A DNA stretch of 8,914 nucleotides from Patescibacteria group bacterium. Lineage in GTDB: Bacteria > Patescibacteriota > Minisyncoccia > Phycocordibacterales > Phycocordibacteraceae. The stretch covers positions 1 to 8,914 of the forward strand of contig JAHJIK010000068.1 in the NCBI GenBank assembly GCA_018823385.1. The letters run 5' to 3'. The notes under the pieces are model-generated. The model saw only the letters and a program-made list of their open reading frames with translations, did no database searches and had not been told where the DNA came from. Positions within the stretch are counted from its first letter, which is position 1; every line of letters begins with the position of its first letter. Below are positions 1 through 5,324 of the stretch, piece by piece. Position numbers and translations under genes: made by a program.

Positions 1-77
1 ACCATCGGAACTTTGTTTCAATTGACGACCATGCGCTTGAATTCTTTGGGACCTGTTCTGCGTGCTCTAAAAAATAA
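1..77 (+). CDS. Fur-family transcriptional regulator, C-terminal fragment (partial)
   Basis: The window opens inside a gene. Reading from base 3 gives about 24 residues ending in DDHALEFFGTCSACSKK and a TAA at 75-77. The pattern hydrophobic-x-x-x-D-x-H-x-L-E-F-x-G-x-C-x-x-C close to the C-terminus is what the Fur/PerR/Zur family shows at the end of its dimerisation domain; the CxxC pair (here CSAC) usually binds a structural zinc. Fur proteins are cytoplasmic metal- or peroxide-responsive repressors. The stop lies only 2 bases before the start of the YibE/F gene, so the two are probably co-transcribed and perhaps translationally coupled. The DNA-binding N-terminal domain lies outside the window, so the subtype (iron, zinc or peroxide sensing) cannot be judged. 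The call rests on a short stretch but the motif is distinctive. Confidence 0.6.
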   Translation, partial: HRNFVSIDDHALEFFGTCSACSKK

Positions 78-79
78 CT

Positions 80-1198
80 ATGAAAAAACTACTGCTACTT
101 ATTTCTATACTGCTCATCGCACAACCCGCACTGGCGCAGAGCGAAACTGACTTTGAGAAACACGTATTCCGTGCGGAGGTGGTTCAGGTGCTCTCCAGCG
201 GGGAACAGGCAATTACCGGTACTGCGTTAACGGAGGACTTCCAGAAACTACAGGTGCGGATAATTGATGGGGAGCGAATGAACGAGGTGCATGAGGTCGA
301 TAACCGCTCTGGTATTGAGCTTGCACCTGACGACATCTTTTATTTACACAACATTCAAAGCGAAGACGGAACTGATGTGTGGAGTGTGGGAGAACCTGAT
401 CGACGCTGGGTGTTAATCGGACTGACGCTCCTGTTTATTGTCTCAACTGTACTATTGGCAGGGAAGCCGGGCGCACGAGCTCTGGTTGCTCTTGCTGGTT
501 CATTCCTCATTATTATATTTGCACTCGTTCCTGCACTTTCCGCCGGTGCGCCACCGGTCCTTACGTGTACGGCGCTTGCCGTCGCAATCTTGGCGTTCTC
601 AATGTTTGTCACACATGGATGGAATAACCGAACATTCATTGCGCTTGGCGGGAGTGTGCTCGCTCTCACCTTTGCTGCCGCAATTGCACAAGCTGCGGTT
701 GTGCTTGCTCAGATGTCAGGCTTTGTGTCGGACGAGACAGTGTCGCTAAACTTCATGACGCAGGGAACATTAAACCTCCCAGGTCTATTGTTGGGCGGAA
801 TCTTGATTGGAGTAGTTGGAGTGCTTAATGACATCAGTGTTTCGCAGGTGCATACCGTTGGAGAAATTCACACAGCAAACCCAGACCTGGACTGGACGCA
901 TGTGCTGCAAACATCGATGCGAGTGGGGAGGGAACACCTTGGAGCTGTCGTGAATACGCTGCCGCTTGCATATGCGGGTGCCGCACTCCCACTCCTCCTT
1001 ATCTTTGGAGCTAGTGACGCGCCAATACTATTCACGCTCAATCGTGAGATATTTGCTGCTGAAATCATACGAACACTAGCAGGCGGTATGGGGCTTATGC
1101 TCTCTGGGGCCATAGCTACCGTGCTTGCAGCCTATGTCCTAGTGAAACTGAACCTAGATGACAAAAGGCCTCATGATACAATTCACCACAAGCATTAA
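80..1198 (+). CDS. YibE/F family multi-pass membrane protein
   Basis: A 372-residue protein with an N-terminal signal peptide (about residues 1-20, positive KK, hydrophobic core, likely cut near ALA-QS), an extracytoplasmic region (about 21-108), then about seven predicted membrane segments near 110-128, 133-155, 158-179, 185-212, 232-250, 288-310 and 330-356. The segment around 244-268 (GVVGVLNDISVSQVHTVGEI) and the later VGREHLGAVVNTLPLAYAGA stretch (282-301) match the conserved core of the YibE/F-like family. The family's function is not established; it is an integral membrane protein, sometimes suggested to be a transporter. The C-terminus ends in a short His-rich tail (HDTIHHKH). ATG 80 is chosen because it begins a clean signal peptide and sits 2 bases after the preceding Fur-type stop. 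No Shine-Dalgarno is present. The SIMPL gene follows after 9 bases, suggesting a three-gene unit. Confidence 0.85.
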   Translation: MKKLLLLISILLIAQPALAQSETDFEKHVFRAEVVQVLSSGEQAITGTALTEDFQKLQVRIIDGERMNEVHEVDNRSGIELAPDDIFYLHNIQSEDGTDVWSVGEPDRRWVLIGLTLLFIVSTVLLAGKPGARALVALAGSFLIIIFALVPALSAGAPPVLTCTALAVAILAFSMFVTHGWNNRTFIALGGSVLALTFAAAIAQAAVVLAQMSGFVSDETVSLNFMTQGTLNLPGLLLGGILIGVVGVLNDISVSQVHTVGEIHTANPDLDWTHVLQTSMRVGREHLGAVVNTLPLAYAGAALPLLLIFGASDAPILFTLNREIFAAEIIRTLAGGMGLMLSGAIATVLAAYVLVKLNLDDKRPHDTIHHKH

Positions 1199-1207
1199 TA
1201 AAAATAT

Positions 1208-2000
1208 ATGAACAATATCGTAAACGAGATTTCAAGTAATAAGGGTATTAGAATCGCAAGTGTAACCGTCCTTGGGTTGCTTGCGCTCTTTCTGTTGGCG
1301 ATCACTATCGACACCGTAAAGGGATTTGATGAGAATGCAGTCTACCCAGCAAAGACCATTACTGTGGTTGGAACAGGTGAAGCTACTGTTGTGCCAGACA
1401 TCGCACGCGTAACATTCACCGTCCAGGAAACAGCAGACGATGTTGCTTCAGCTCAGTCTGCAGCTACTAACCGAACTAACGATGCGCTTAACGCGGTTGG
1501 TGAGATGGGAGTTGAAGAGAAGGATTTTAAAACTCTTAGCTACAACGTATACCCACAGTACGAGCAGATTAACTGTGCAAACGGCAATCTGCCCACGAAA
1601 CGCTCCTCGTATCGTTGGATACCAGGTAACGCAGACCGTACAGGTAAAGATCCGCGATACAGCAAAGGTTGGTGAGGTGCTTCAGGCACTCGGTGATCTT
1701 GGTGTGCAGAACATTTCAGGACCAGATTTCTCTCAGGATGACGCTGAGGCTGGAAAGGATGAGGCTCGCTCAGCTGCCATTGAGGACGCTCGCGCTAAAG
1801 CTAAGGTTCTGGCCAAGGACCTTGGAGTTCATCTAGGAAAGGTTGTTTCCTTCTACGAGGACCAGGGCGCATACCCAATGTATGAAGGATATGCCGCAAA
1901 GGGTGGCGCTATGATGGACATGGGTCAATCAGCTCCAGCGCTTCCAGTAGGGGAGAACGAGACCAAGGTTATCGTGAATGTGACCTACGAGATTCGATAG
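1208..2000 (+). pseudogene. SIMPL-domain (DUF541) membrane-anchored protein, interrupted by a one-base frameshift
   Basis: Two reading frames together encode one protein. Frame one from ATG 1208 gives an N-terminal membrane anchor (about residues 16-36) and the first half of a SIMPL/DUF541 domain (TVVGTGEATVVPDIARVTF, pairing of V-x-x-AQ-x-A helices, then LSYNVYPQYEQ). It then loses homology and stops at 1675. The next frame carries the second half, including APRIVGYQVTQTVQVKIRD, the AxxDARAKAKxLAxxLG helix and a final VIVNVTYEI strand, ending at TAG 1998-2000. Joining after GGC 1583-1585, skipping one A, and resuming at ATC 1587 yields a smooth NCANG-ICPRNAPRIVGY and a protein of about 263 residues, a normal family length. 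This implies one extra A at 1586/1587. It may be a sequencing or assembly error rather than a real lesion. SIMPL proteins are envelope proteins of poorly defined function. A terminator follows directly. Confidence 0.8.
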
Positions 2001-2014
2001 ACCCTATCACTCGT

Positions 2015-2052
2015 AAATACAAAGAGCCGGGACCGCCCGGCTCTTTGTATTT
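2015..2052 (+). terminator. Intrinsic terminator after the SIMPL gene
   Basis: A perfect inverted repeat with 17-bp arms (AAATACAAAGAGCCGGG at 2015-2031 and its complement at 2036-2052) and a 4-base loop ACCG. The GC-rich core is flanked by A-rich and T-rich outer parts, the form of an intrinsic terminator that could work in both directions. It begins 14 bases after the SIMPL stop and its last two bases are the first two bases of the next promoter's -35 hexamer. Confidence 0.88.
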
Positions 2053-2079
2053 GACATCAATGAAACCGCGTACTATCAT
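2051..2079 (+). promoter_or_regulatory. Sigma70-type promoter for secE-nusG-rplK
   Basis: A perfect -35 hexamer TTGACA (2051-2056) is followed, after a 17-base spacer, by TATCAT (2074-2079), one mismatch cluster from TATAAT. The expected start is near 2086, giving a leader of about 38 bases before secE ATG 2124. The -35 overlaps the tail of the upstream terminator by two bases. Confidence 0.78.
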
Positions 2080-2089
2080 GGTTTTATAT

Positions 2090-2109
2090 AAAGCCCTGGG
2101 GGCTTTTTT
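2090..2109 (+). promoter_or_regulatory. Terminator-like hairpin in the secE leader
   Basis: AAAGCCC (2090-2096), loop TGG (2097-2099), GGGCTTT (2100-2106), then more T residues to 2109 and TATTT after. It starts only about four bases after the predicted transcription start at about 2086, so it would sit at the extreme 5' end of the mRNA. It could protect the transcript end, attenuate the operon, or serve as a second stop for read-through from upstream. Its role is not shown by the sequence. Confidence 0.55.
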
Positions 2110-2123
2110 ATTTGAACAACCGT

Positions 2124-2306
2124 ATGAAAAACTTCTTCAACTACCTCAAGAACGTACGTGCTGAGATGACACACGTAGTATGGCCGACACAGCGTCAGGC
2201 TTGGATTCACGTTGCGCTTGTGATCGCCATTTCAGCGATTGTTGCTCTCTTCATCGCAGGTCTCGACCACCTACTTACTCAACTCGTAGAGCAGGTTGCT
2301 CTCTAA
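2124..2306 (+). CDS. secE: Preprotein translocase subunit SecE
   Basis: A 60-residue single-span protein, the size of minimal bacterial SecE. An amphipathic N-terminal helix (MKNFFNYLKNVRAEM) carries the conserved motif V-x-W-P-T-x-x-Q, seen here as THVVWPTQRQAW, followed by one transmembrane helix (about residues 27-48). SecE clamps SecY and stabilises the SecYEG protein-conducting channel in the cytoplasmic membrane. A TTG at 2112 would add four residues, but ATG 2124 gives the usual N-terminus and leaves the leader hairpin outside the gene, so it is preferred. No Shine-Dalgarno is visible. nusG begins 12 bases after the stop, the conserved secE-nusG order of most bacteria, which independently supports the call. 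Confidence 0.93.
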   Translation: MKNFFNYLKNVRAEMTHVVWPTQRQAWIHVALVIAISAIVALFIAGLDHLLTQLVEQVAL

Positions 2307-2318
2307 TCACATATCTCT

Positions 2319-2888
2319 ATGGAAATGCGAACCGCACCAGAGTTTTCAGATGAGGCGCTCGACAAGGAGCCTCGTTGGTACACCATCCATACCTATGCAG
2401 GGTATGAAAACGCTGTTGAGCGTAACTTGAAGCAGCGTATTGAATCACTCGGAATGGAGAACAAGATTTTCCAGGTAGTGGTGCCAACAGAGAAGAAGAT
2501 CCGTGTGAAAGCAGGGAAGCGTGTCGTTGAAGAAGAGAAGATCTACCCAGGGTACATTCTTGTGAACATGATTGTTGATGAGGATTCATGGTTTGTGGTG
2601 CGTAACACTCCACGTGTTACCGGATTCGTAGGTTCAGGTGTAACACCGGTACCAATGGATGAGAGCGAGGTGTCTGGACTCATGAAGCGCATGGGTGCAG
2701 AAGCTCCAAAACACCGAATTGACCTGGTTAAAGATGATCCTGTGGTCATTGGAGACGGGCCATTTAAGGACCTAGAAGGAAAAGTGGGTGAGATTGATGA
2801 GGAGCGAGGTAAGGTCAAGGTTATGGTGGCTATGTTTGGTCGTGAGACACCAGTTGAACTTGATTTCTTGCAGGTTCGTAAACTGTAG
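2319..2888 (+). CDS. nusG: Transcription termination/antitermination factor NusG
   Basis: A 189-residue protein with the two NusG domains. The NGN domain (about residues 18-115) opens with RWYTIHTYAGYENAVERNL and contains the YPGYILVNM strand and the VRNTPRVTGFVG segment that contacts the RNA polymerase clamp. The C-terminal KOW domain (about 136-189) has GDGPFKDLEGKVGEID and ends FGRETPVELDFLQVRKL. NusG increases elongation processivity, links RNA polymerase to Rho or to the ribosome through uS10, and acts in the cytoplasm. The length is close to the usual 175-190 residues, with an acidic extension of about 17 residues at the N-terminus. An ATG two codons in (2325) is an alternative start. 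It lies between secE and rplK as in most bacteria. No Shine-Dalgarno is seen. Confidence 0.96.
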   Translation: MEMRTAPEFSDEALDKEPRWYTIHTYAGYENAVERNLKQRIESLGMENKIFQVVVPTEKKIRVKAGKRVVEEEKIYPGYILVNMIVDEDSWFVVRNTPRVTGFVGSGVTPVPMDESEVSGLMKRMGAEAPKHRIDLVKDDPVVIGDGPFKDLEGKVGEIDEERGKVKVMVAMFGRETPVELDFLQVRKL

Positions 2889-2913
2889 CGTACAGTCTGA
2901 TAACTAACGATAT

Positions 2914-3333
2914 ATGGCAAAAGTAGTAAAGAAAATTAAACTTCAGATTCCTGGCGGTAAAGCAACCCCGGCACCTCCTATTGGTACCGTGCTTGGTCCT
3001 GCCGGAGTTAACATTGGTGATTTTGTAAATAAGTTCAACGAAGCAACAAAGGACAAGCCAGGTATCATCATCCCTGTTGAGATGACAGTGTATGACGACC
3101 GAAGCTTCACTTTCATCATGAAAGTGTCTCCGATGTCACGACTTATCCTTAAGGCACTTGGTATCGAGAAGGGATCTGGAAAGGCTCCTTCAAAAAAAGC
3201 AGGTACCCTTACTAAGGATCAGCTTCGTGCCATTGCTGAAGAAAAGATGCCAGACCTAAACGCTGGATCTGTTGAGGCAGCTGAGCGAATGGTTGAGGGA
3301 ACCGCTCGTTCAATGGGAGTTGAGATTAAATAG
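2914..3333 (+). CDS. rplK: Large ribosomal subunit protein uL11
   Basis: A 139-residue protein, close to the usual 141-142. The N-terminal domain (about 1-70) has KKIKLQIPGGKATPAPPIGT and GPAGVNIGDFVNKFN, where the proline-rich linker and GVNI stretch are family signatures at the GTPase-associated centre. The C-terminal 23S rRNA-binding domain (about 72-139) includes PMSRLILKALGIEKGSGK and ends GTARSMGVEIK. uL11 binds helices 43/44 of 23S rRNA and helps elongation-factor and release-factor function. It is the third gene of the secE-nusG-rplK unit, starting 25 bases after nusG. In most bacteria rplA (uL1) follows at once; here a strong terminator follows instead, 9 bases after the stop. Confidence 0.97.
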   Translation: MAKVVKKIKLQIPGGKATPAPPIGTVLGPAGVNIGDFVNKFNEATKDKPGIIIPVEMTVYDDRSFTFIMKVSPMSRLILKALGIEKGSGKAPSKKAGTLTKDQLRAIAEEKMPDLNAGSVEAAERMVEGTARSMGVEIK

Positions 3334-3342
3334 TGTTGTTTG

Positions 3343-3376
3343 AAAAAGGCGCCCGGTTTTGACCGGGCGCCTTTTT
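3343..3376 (+). terminator. Intrinsic terminator after rplK
   Basis: A perfect inverted repeat with 15-bp arms (AAAAAGGCGCCCGGT at 3343-3357, complement at 3362-3376), loop TTTG, ending in five T. The GC core GGCGCCCGG plus the T run make this a strong intrinsic terminator, and the A run on the other side makes it potentially bidirectional. The loop and right arm also contain a -35-like TTGACC (3359-3364). Confidence 0.92.
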
Positions 3377-3386
3377 CGTTTACAGT
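3359..3386 (+). promoter_or_regulatory. Probable promoter of the CofE-like ligase gene, embedded in the terminator
   Basis: TTGACC (3359-3364) spans the loop and right arm of the rplK terminator. After 16 bases comes TACAGT (3381-3386), a -10-like hexamer. Start of transcription about 7 bases later falls on the A of ATG 3393, so the mRNA would be leaderless. This fits the lack of a Shine-Dalgarno there. Confidence 0.5.
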
Positions 3387-3392
3387 CAGCAT

Positions 3393-4124
3393 ATGCAAAT
3401 AACGGGGTACAAAACTCGACCACTCGTTCCACCCAAAGACTCTCTTTTGGATGCGATCGCCGCAACGAACTTAACTCTCCAGTCGGGGGACATACTGGCA
3501 ATCTCCTCTAAGGTTGTTTCAATCCATGAGGGCCAATGTATTCCTACCGATGATATTGAAAAAGACACGCTAGTACAGAAAGAGGCGGACTGGATATTCT
3601 GCGCACCGGCATCTCGATGGCGTCGAGTATTCACAATCTCCAAAGGCGCGTTAGTGGGGTCAGCAGGTATAGATGAAAGCAACGGCAGTGATCACTATAT
3701 TCTGTTTCCAACTGACCCATTTAAAAGTGCCAAGAAACTGCGGAAAGAGTTTCAGAAGATATTTGGCATCCAAGAACTGGGCCTCATCATTACTGACTCA
3801 ACCAGTATTCCAATGCGTCGTGGAGCTATTGGGTTCGCACTGGCATGGGACGGGATTGACCCGCTTCGAGACTATCGGGGAACAAACGATATATTTGGCC
3901 GAACCATCAAAGTGGAGATGGCGAACCTAATTGATTCGCTTGCTGCAGCTGCGGTGCTTGAAATGGGCGAGGGGAACGAGCAAACACCCGTTGCGGTACT
4001 ACGGGACTGTAAGAATATTTCATTCACCAACCGTAGTCGATCGAAAGATCAACTTCTAGTTGAGCCAGAAGATGATCTCTTCGCGCCACTTATATGGCGG
4101 AAGGGTTGGAAGAGGGGAGGTTAG
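3393..4124 (+). CDS. CofE-like gamma-glutamate ligase, putative folate gamma-glutamyl ligase
   Basis: A 243-residue member of the coenzyme F420-0:gamma-glutamyl ligase family (CofE/FbiB N-terminal, PF01996). Visible family landmarks are SGDILAISSKVVSIHEGQ (31-48), the GSAGIDESN motif (89-97), LFPTDPFKSAKKLRKEF (104-120), ITDST (133-137, in place of the usual SDT-G-R), MRRGAIGFAL (141-150), DYRGTNDIFGR (160-170) and a DSLAAAAVLEMGEG helix (181-194). Family members use GTP to join glutamate by its gamma-carboxyl. No F420 genes are near; the neighbours are folA, thyA, dcd, tmk and glyA. A role in folate polyglutamylation, replacing FolC, is therefore inferred; CofE-like enzymes are, as I recall, reported to do this in Chlamydia. 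The stop overlaps the folA stop tail to tail by 4 bases (TTAG, 4121-4124), with no terminator between them. Confidence 0.85.
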   Translation: MQITGYKTRPLVPPKDSLLDAIAATNLTLQSGDILAISSKVVSIHEGQCIPTDDIEKDTLVQKEADWIFCAPASRWRRVFTISKGALVGSAGIDESNGSDHYILFPTDPFKSAKKLRKEFQKIFGIQELGLIITDSTSIPMRRGAIGFALAWDGIDPLRDYRGTNDIFGRTIKVEMANLIDSLAAAAVLEMGEGNEQTPVAVLRDCKNISFTNRSRSKDQLLVEPEDDLFAPLIWRKGWKRGG

Positions 4125-4630
4125 GGGCGCTCAAGGGTTAGATACGTATACCGTAGACCCTCAAACTCTTTTTCTTCTGTAGAGAGAACCTTAGAAAACT
4201 CCTCCTCGTATGCAGGGAAGCGGGTGTCGCCTTCAGCATCACTCTCAACGAGAGTGAGATATATACGAGAAGCAAAAGGAAGTGCTGCTTCATATAGCTG
4301 GCCGCCACCAATTATGAATATCTCATCGGAACCCTCACAATCTTTTGCTAGTGAAAGTGCTCCCGGAAATGTTGTTGCAAGAAGTGCGCCTTCAGAAGGG
4401 TAGTCCTCAAAGCGGGTAACAATGATATTGGTTCGTCCTGGAAGTGGTCGTACTGAAGCGGGAAGCGACTGCCATGTCTTGCGGCCCATGATAACGGGGT
4501 GGCCGAGTGTTAGCTGCTTGAAACGTTTCAAGTCTTCGGGTAGGCGCCATAAAAGCTCCTTGTCTTTGCCAATAGCACGATTGTTACGCCCGACTGCTGC
4601 GATAATACTTATCGTGCTTTCTTGTGCCAT
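4121..4630 (-). CDS. folA: Dihydrofolate reductase
   Basis: A 169-residue classical (FolA-type) DHFR, normal length about 160. In order it shows ISIIAAVGRNNRAIGKD with the Met20-like loop, LLWRLPEDLKRFK where D33 should be the proton-relay acid (E. coli D27), the NADPH-binding GRKTWQSLP (49-57), RTNIIVTR (66-73), the glycine motif IFIIGGGQLYEAAL (104-117) and a C-terminal strand ending TRFPAYEEEF. It reduces dihydrofolate to tetrahydrofolate with NADPH, which is essential beside ThyA because that reaction oxidises the cofactor. It is the last gene of the minus-strand thyA-dcd-folA operon. Its ATG lies 22 bases inside the end of dcd, so translational coupling is likely; no nearer in-frame start is evident. 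No Shine-Dalgarno is seen. Confidence 0.95.
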   Translation of the reverse strand: MAQESTISIIAAVGRNNRAIGKDKELLWRLPEDLKRFKQLTLGHPVIMGRKTWQSLPASVRPLPGRTNIIVTRFEDYPSEGALLATTFPGALSLAKDCEGSDEIFIIGGGQLYEAALPFASRIYLTLVESDAEGDTRFPAYEEEFSKVLSTEEKEFEGLRYTYLTLERP

Positions 4631-5310
4631 TTTTGTTTCTTTTTAATATCCTTGTCAGTCCAGAGTTTCGGCAACATGCTTGCTGGGTCCCAGGTCTTCT
4701 TTAGCTCAGCAAGATTTGTTGAAGAGGCGTACTTGCCTGTCTTTGTATAATCGCGCTCGATGATAGGGCCCGTTTCAAAAAAGATGATCTGAGCGATACG
4801 GCGACCAACAACAAGAGGAATGATGTAGTTCTTGGAGTTGTTAGTAATTTCCATAGTCCAACGGTTAACGTATCCAACGTCACCCCATCCAGCACACTTA
4901 CATACCTCGATGAAGTTTCGGCCTGTTGAAGAGCGAGCCTTCATCATGGTGGTGATGTGATTCTTTCCTCCAATGAATTCGTTGGTGTGCGCAAGGATGG
5001 TTTCGCCAGGGCGAAGCACAATCACTTTGTCGTCGGGGTGAATACCGTTCCATTCAAAGTTGTATTTCTTAAACGCTTCTTTCGCCACAACAGCGCGCTG
5101 CACGTTATCTGCACCCCACACATGCTTTACATGCTCCTCGTCCCAAATGTTGTACAGGCTGTGGTTGTACTTAGGAGGTTGTTCACGATAGAAGAACTCA
5201 CCAAGGGTAACGTCATAGCTTGAGGTTGCCAGCTGTTCTTCAGTAAACGGGGAGATTACGATATCTCCCTTTTTCATTTCTTCGAGGATTCGTCGGTCAG
5301 ATAGTGCCAT
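4609..5310 (-). CDS. dcd: dCTP deaminase (dUTPase/dCTP deaminase fold)
   Basis: A 233-residue protein of the trimeric dUTPase/dCTP deaminase superfamily. Evidence is SSYDVTLGEFF (30-40), the KARSSTGR motif (124-131; R126, S127, S128 and R131 match the phosphate- and base-site residues of E. coli Dcd), AGWGDVGYVNRWTMEITNNS (140-159) with E154 aligned to the catalytic glutamate, and RIAQIIFFET (171-180). Dcd deaminates dCTP to dUTP, the route to dUMP for ThyA. It is about 40 residues longer than E. coli Dcd: an extra segment at about 43-90 and a basic tail (DIKKKQKWHKKAR). A bifunctional enzyme that also releases pyrophosphate is possible, since no separate dUTPase is nearby, but residues alone do not decide this. 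It starts 9 bases after the thyA stop and overlaps folA by 22 bases. Confidence 0.88.
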   Translation of the reverse strand: MALSDRRILEEMKKGDIVISPFTEEQLATSSYDVTLGEFFYREQPPKYNHSLYNIWDEEHVKHVWGADNVQRAVVAKEAFKKYNFEWNGIHPDDKVIVLRPGETILAHTNEFIGGKNHITTMMKARSSTGRNFIEVCKCAGWGDVGYVNRWTMEITNNSKNYIIPLVVGRRIAQIIFFETGPIIERDYTKTGKYASSTNLAELKKTWDPASMLPKLWTDKDIKKKQKWHKKAR

Positions 5311-5318
5311 AGTTTCTG

Positions 5319-5324
5319 ATTATA
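5319..5324 (-). promoter_or_regulatory. Possible -10 element for dcd-folA inside the thyA stop
   Basis: On the minus strand the end of thyA reads GCGGTATAAT, so a perfect TATAAT (5324 down to 5319) spans the TAA stop. Its last base is 8 bases from the dcd ATG at 5310, which would give a leader of 0-2 bases. No good -35 is seen 16-18 bases upstream, and the ending of ThyA (Ala-Val-stop) partly dictates these bases, so it may be chance. Confidence 0.35.

Noticed and set aside
2112..2123. TTG at 2112 as the secE start
   Set aside because: It adds only four residues with no family support; ATG 2124 gives the usual SecE N-terminus.
4240..4256. CACTCTC-AAC-GAGAGTG inverted repeat as a terminator or regulatory hairpin
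   Set aside because: It lies in the middle of folA, has no T run, and is explained by coding sequence.
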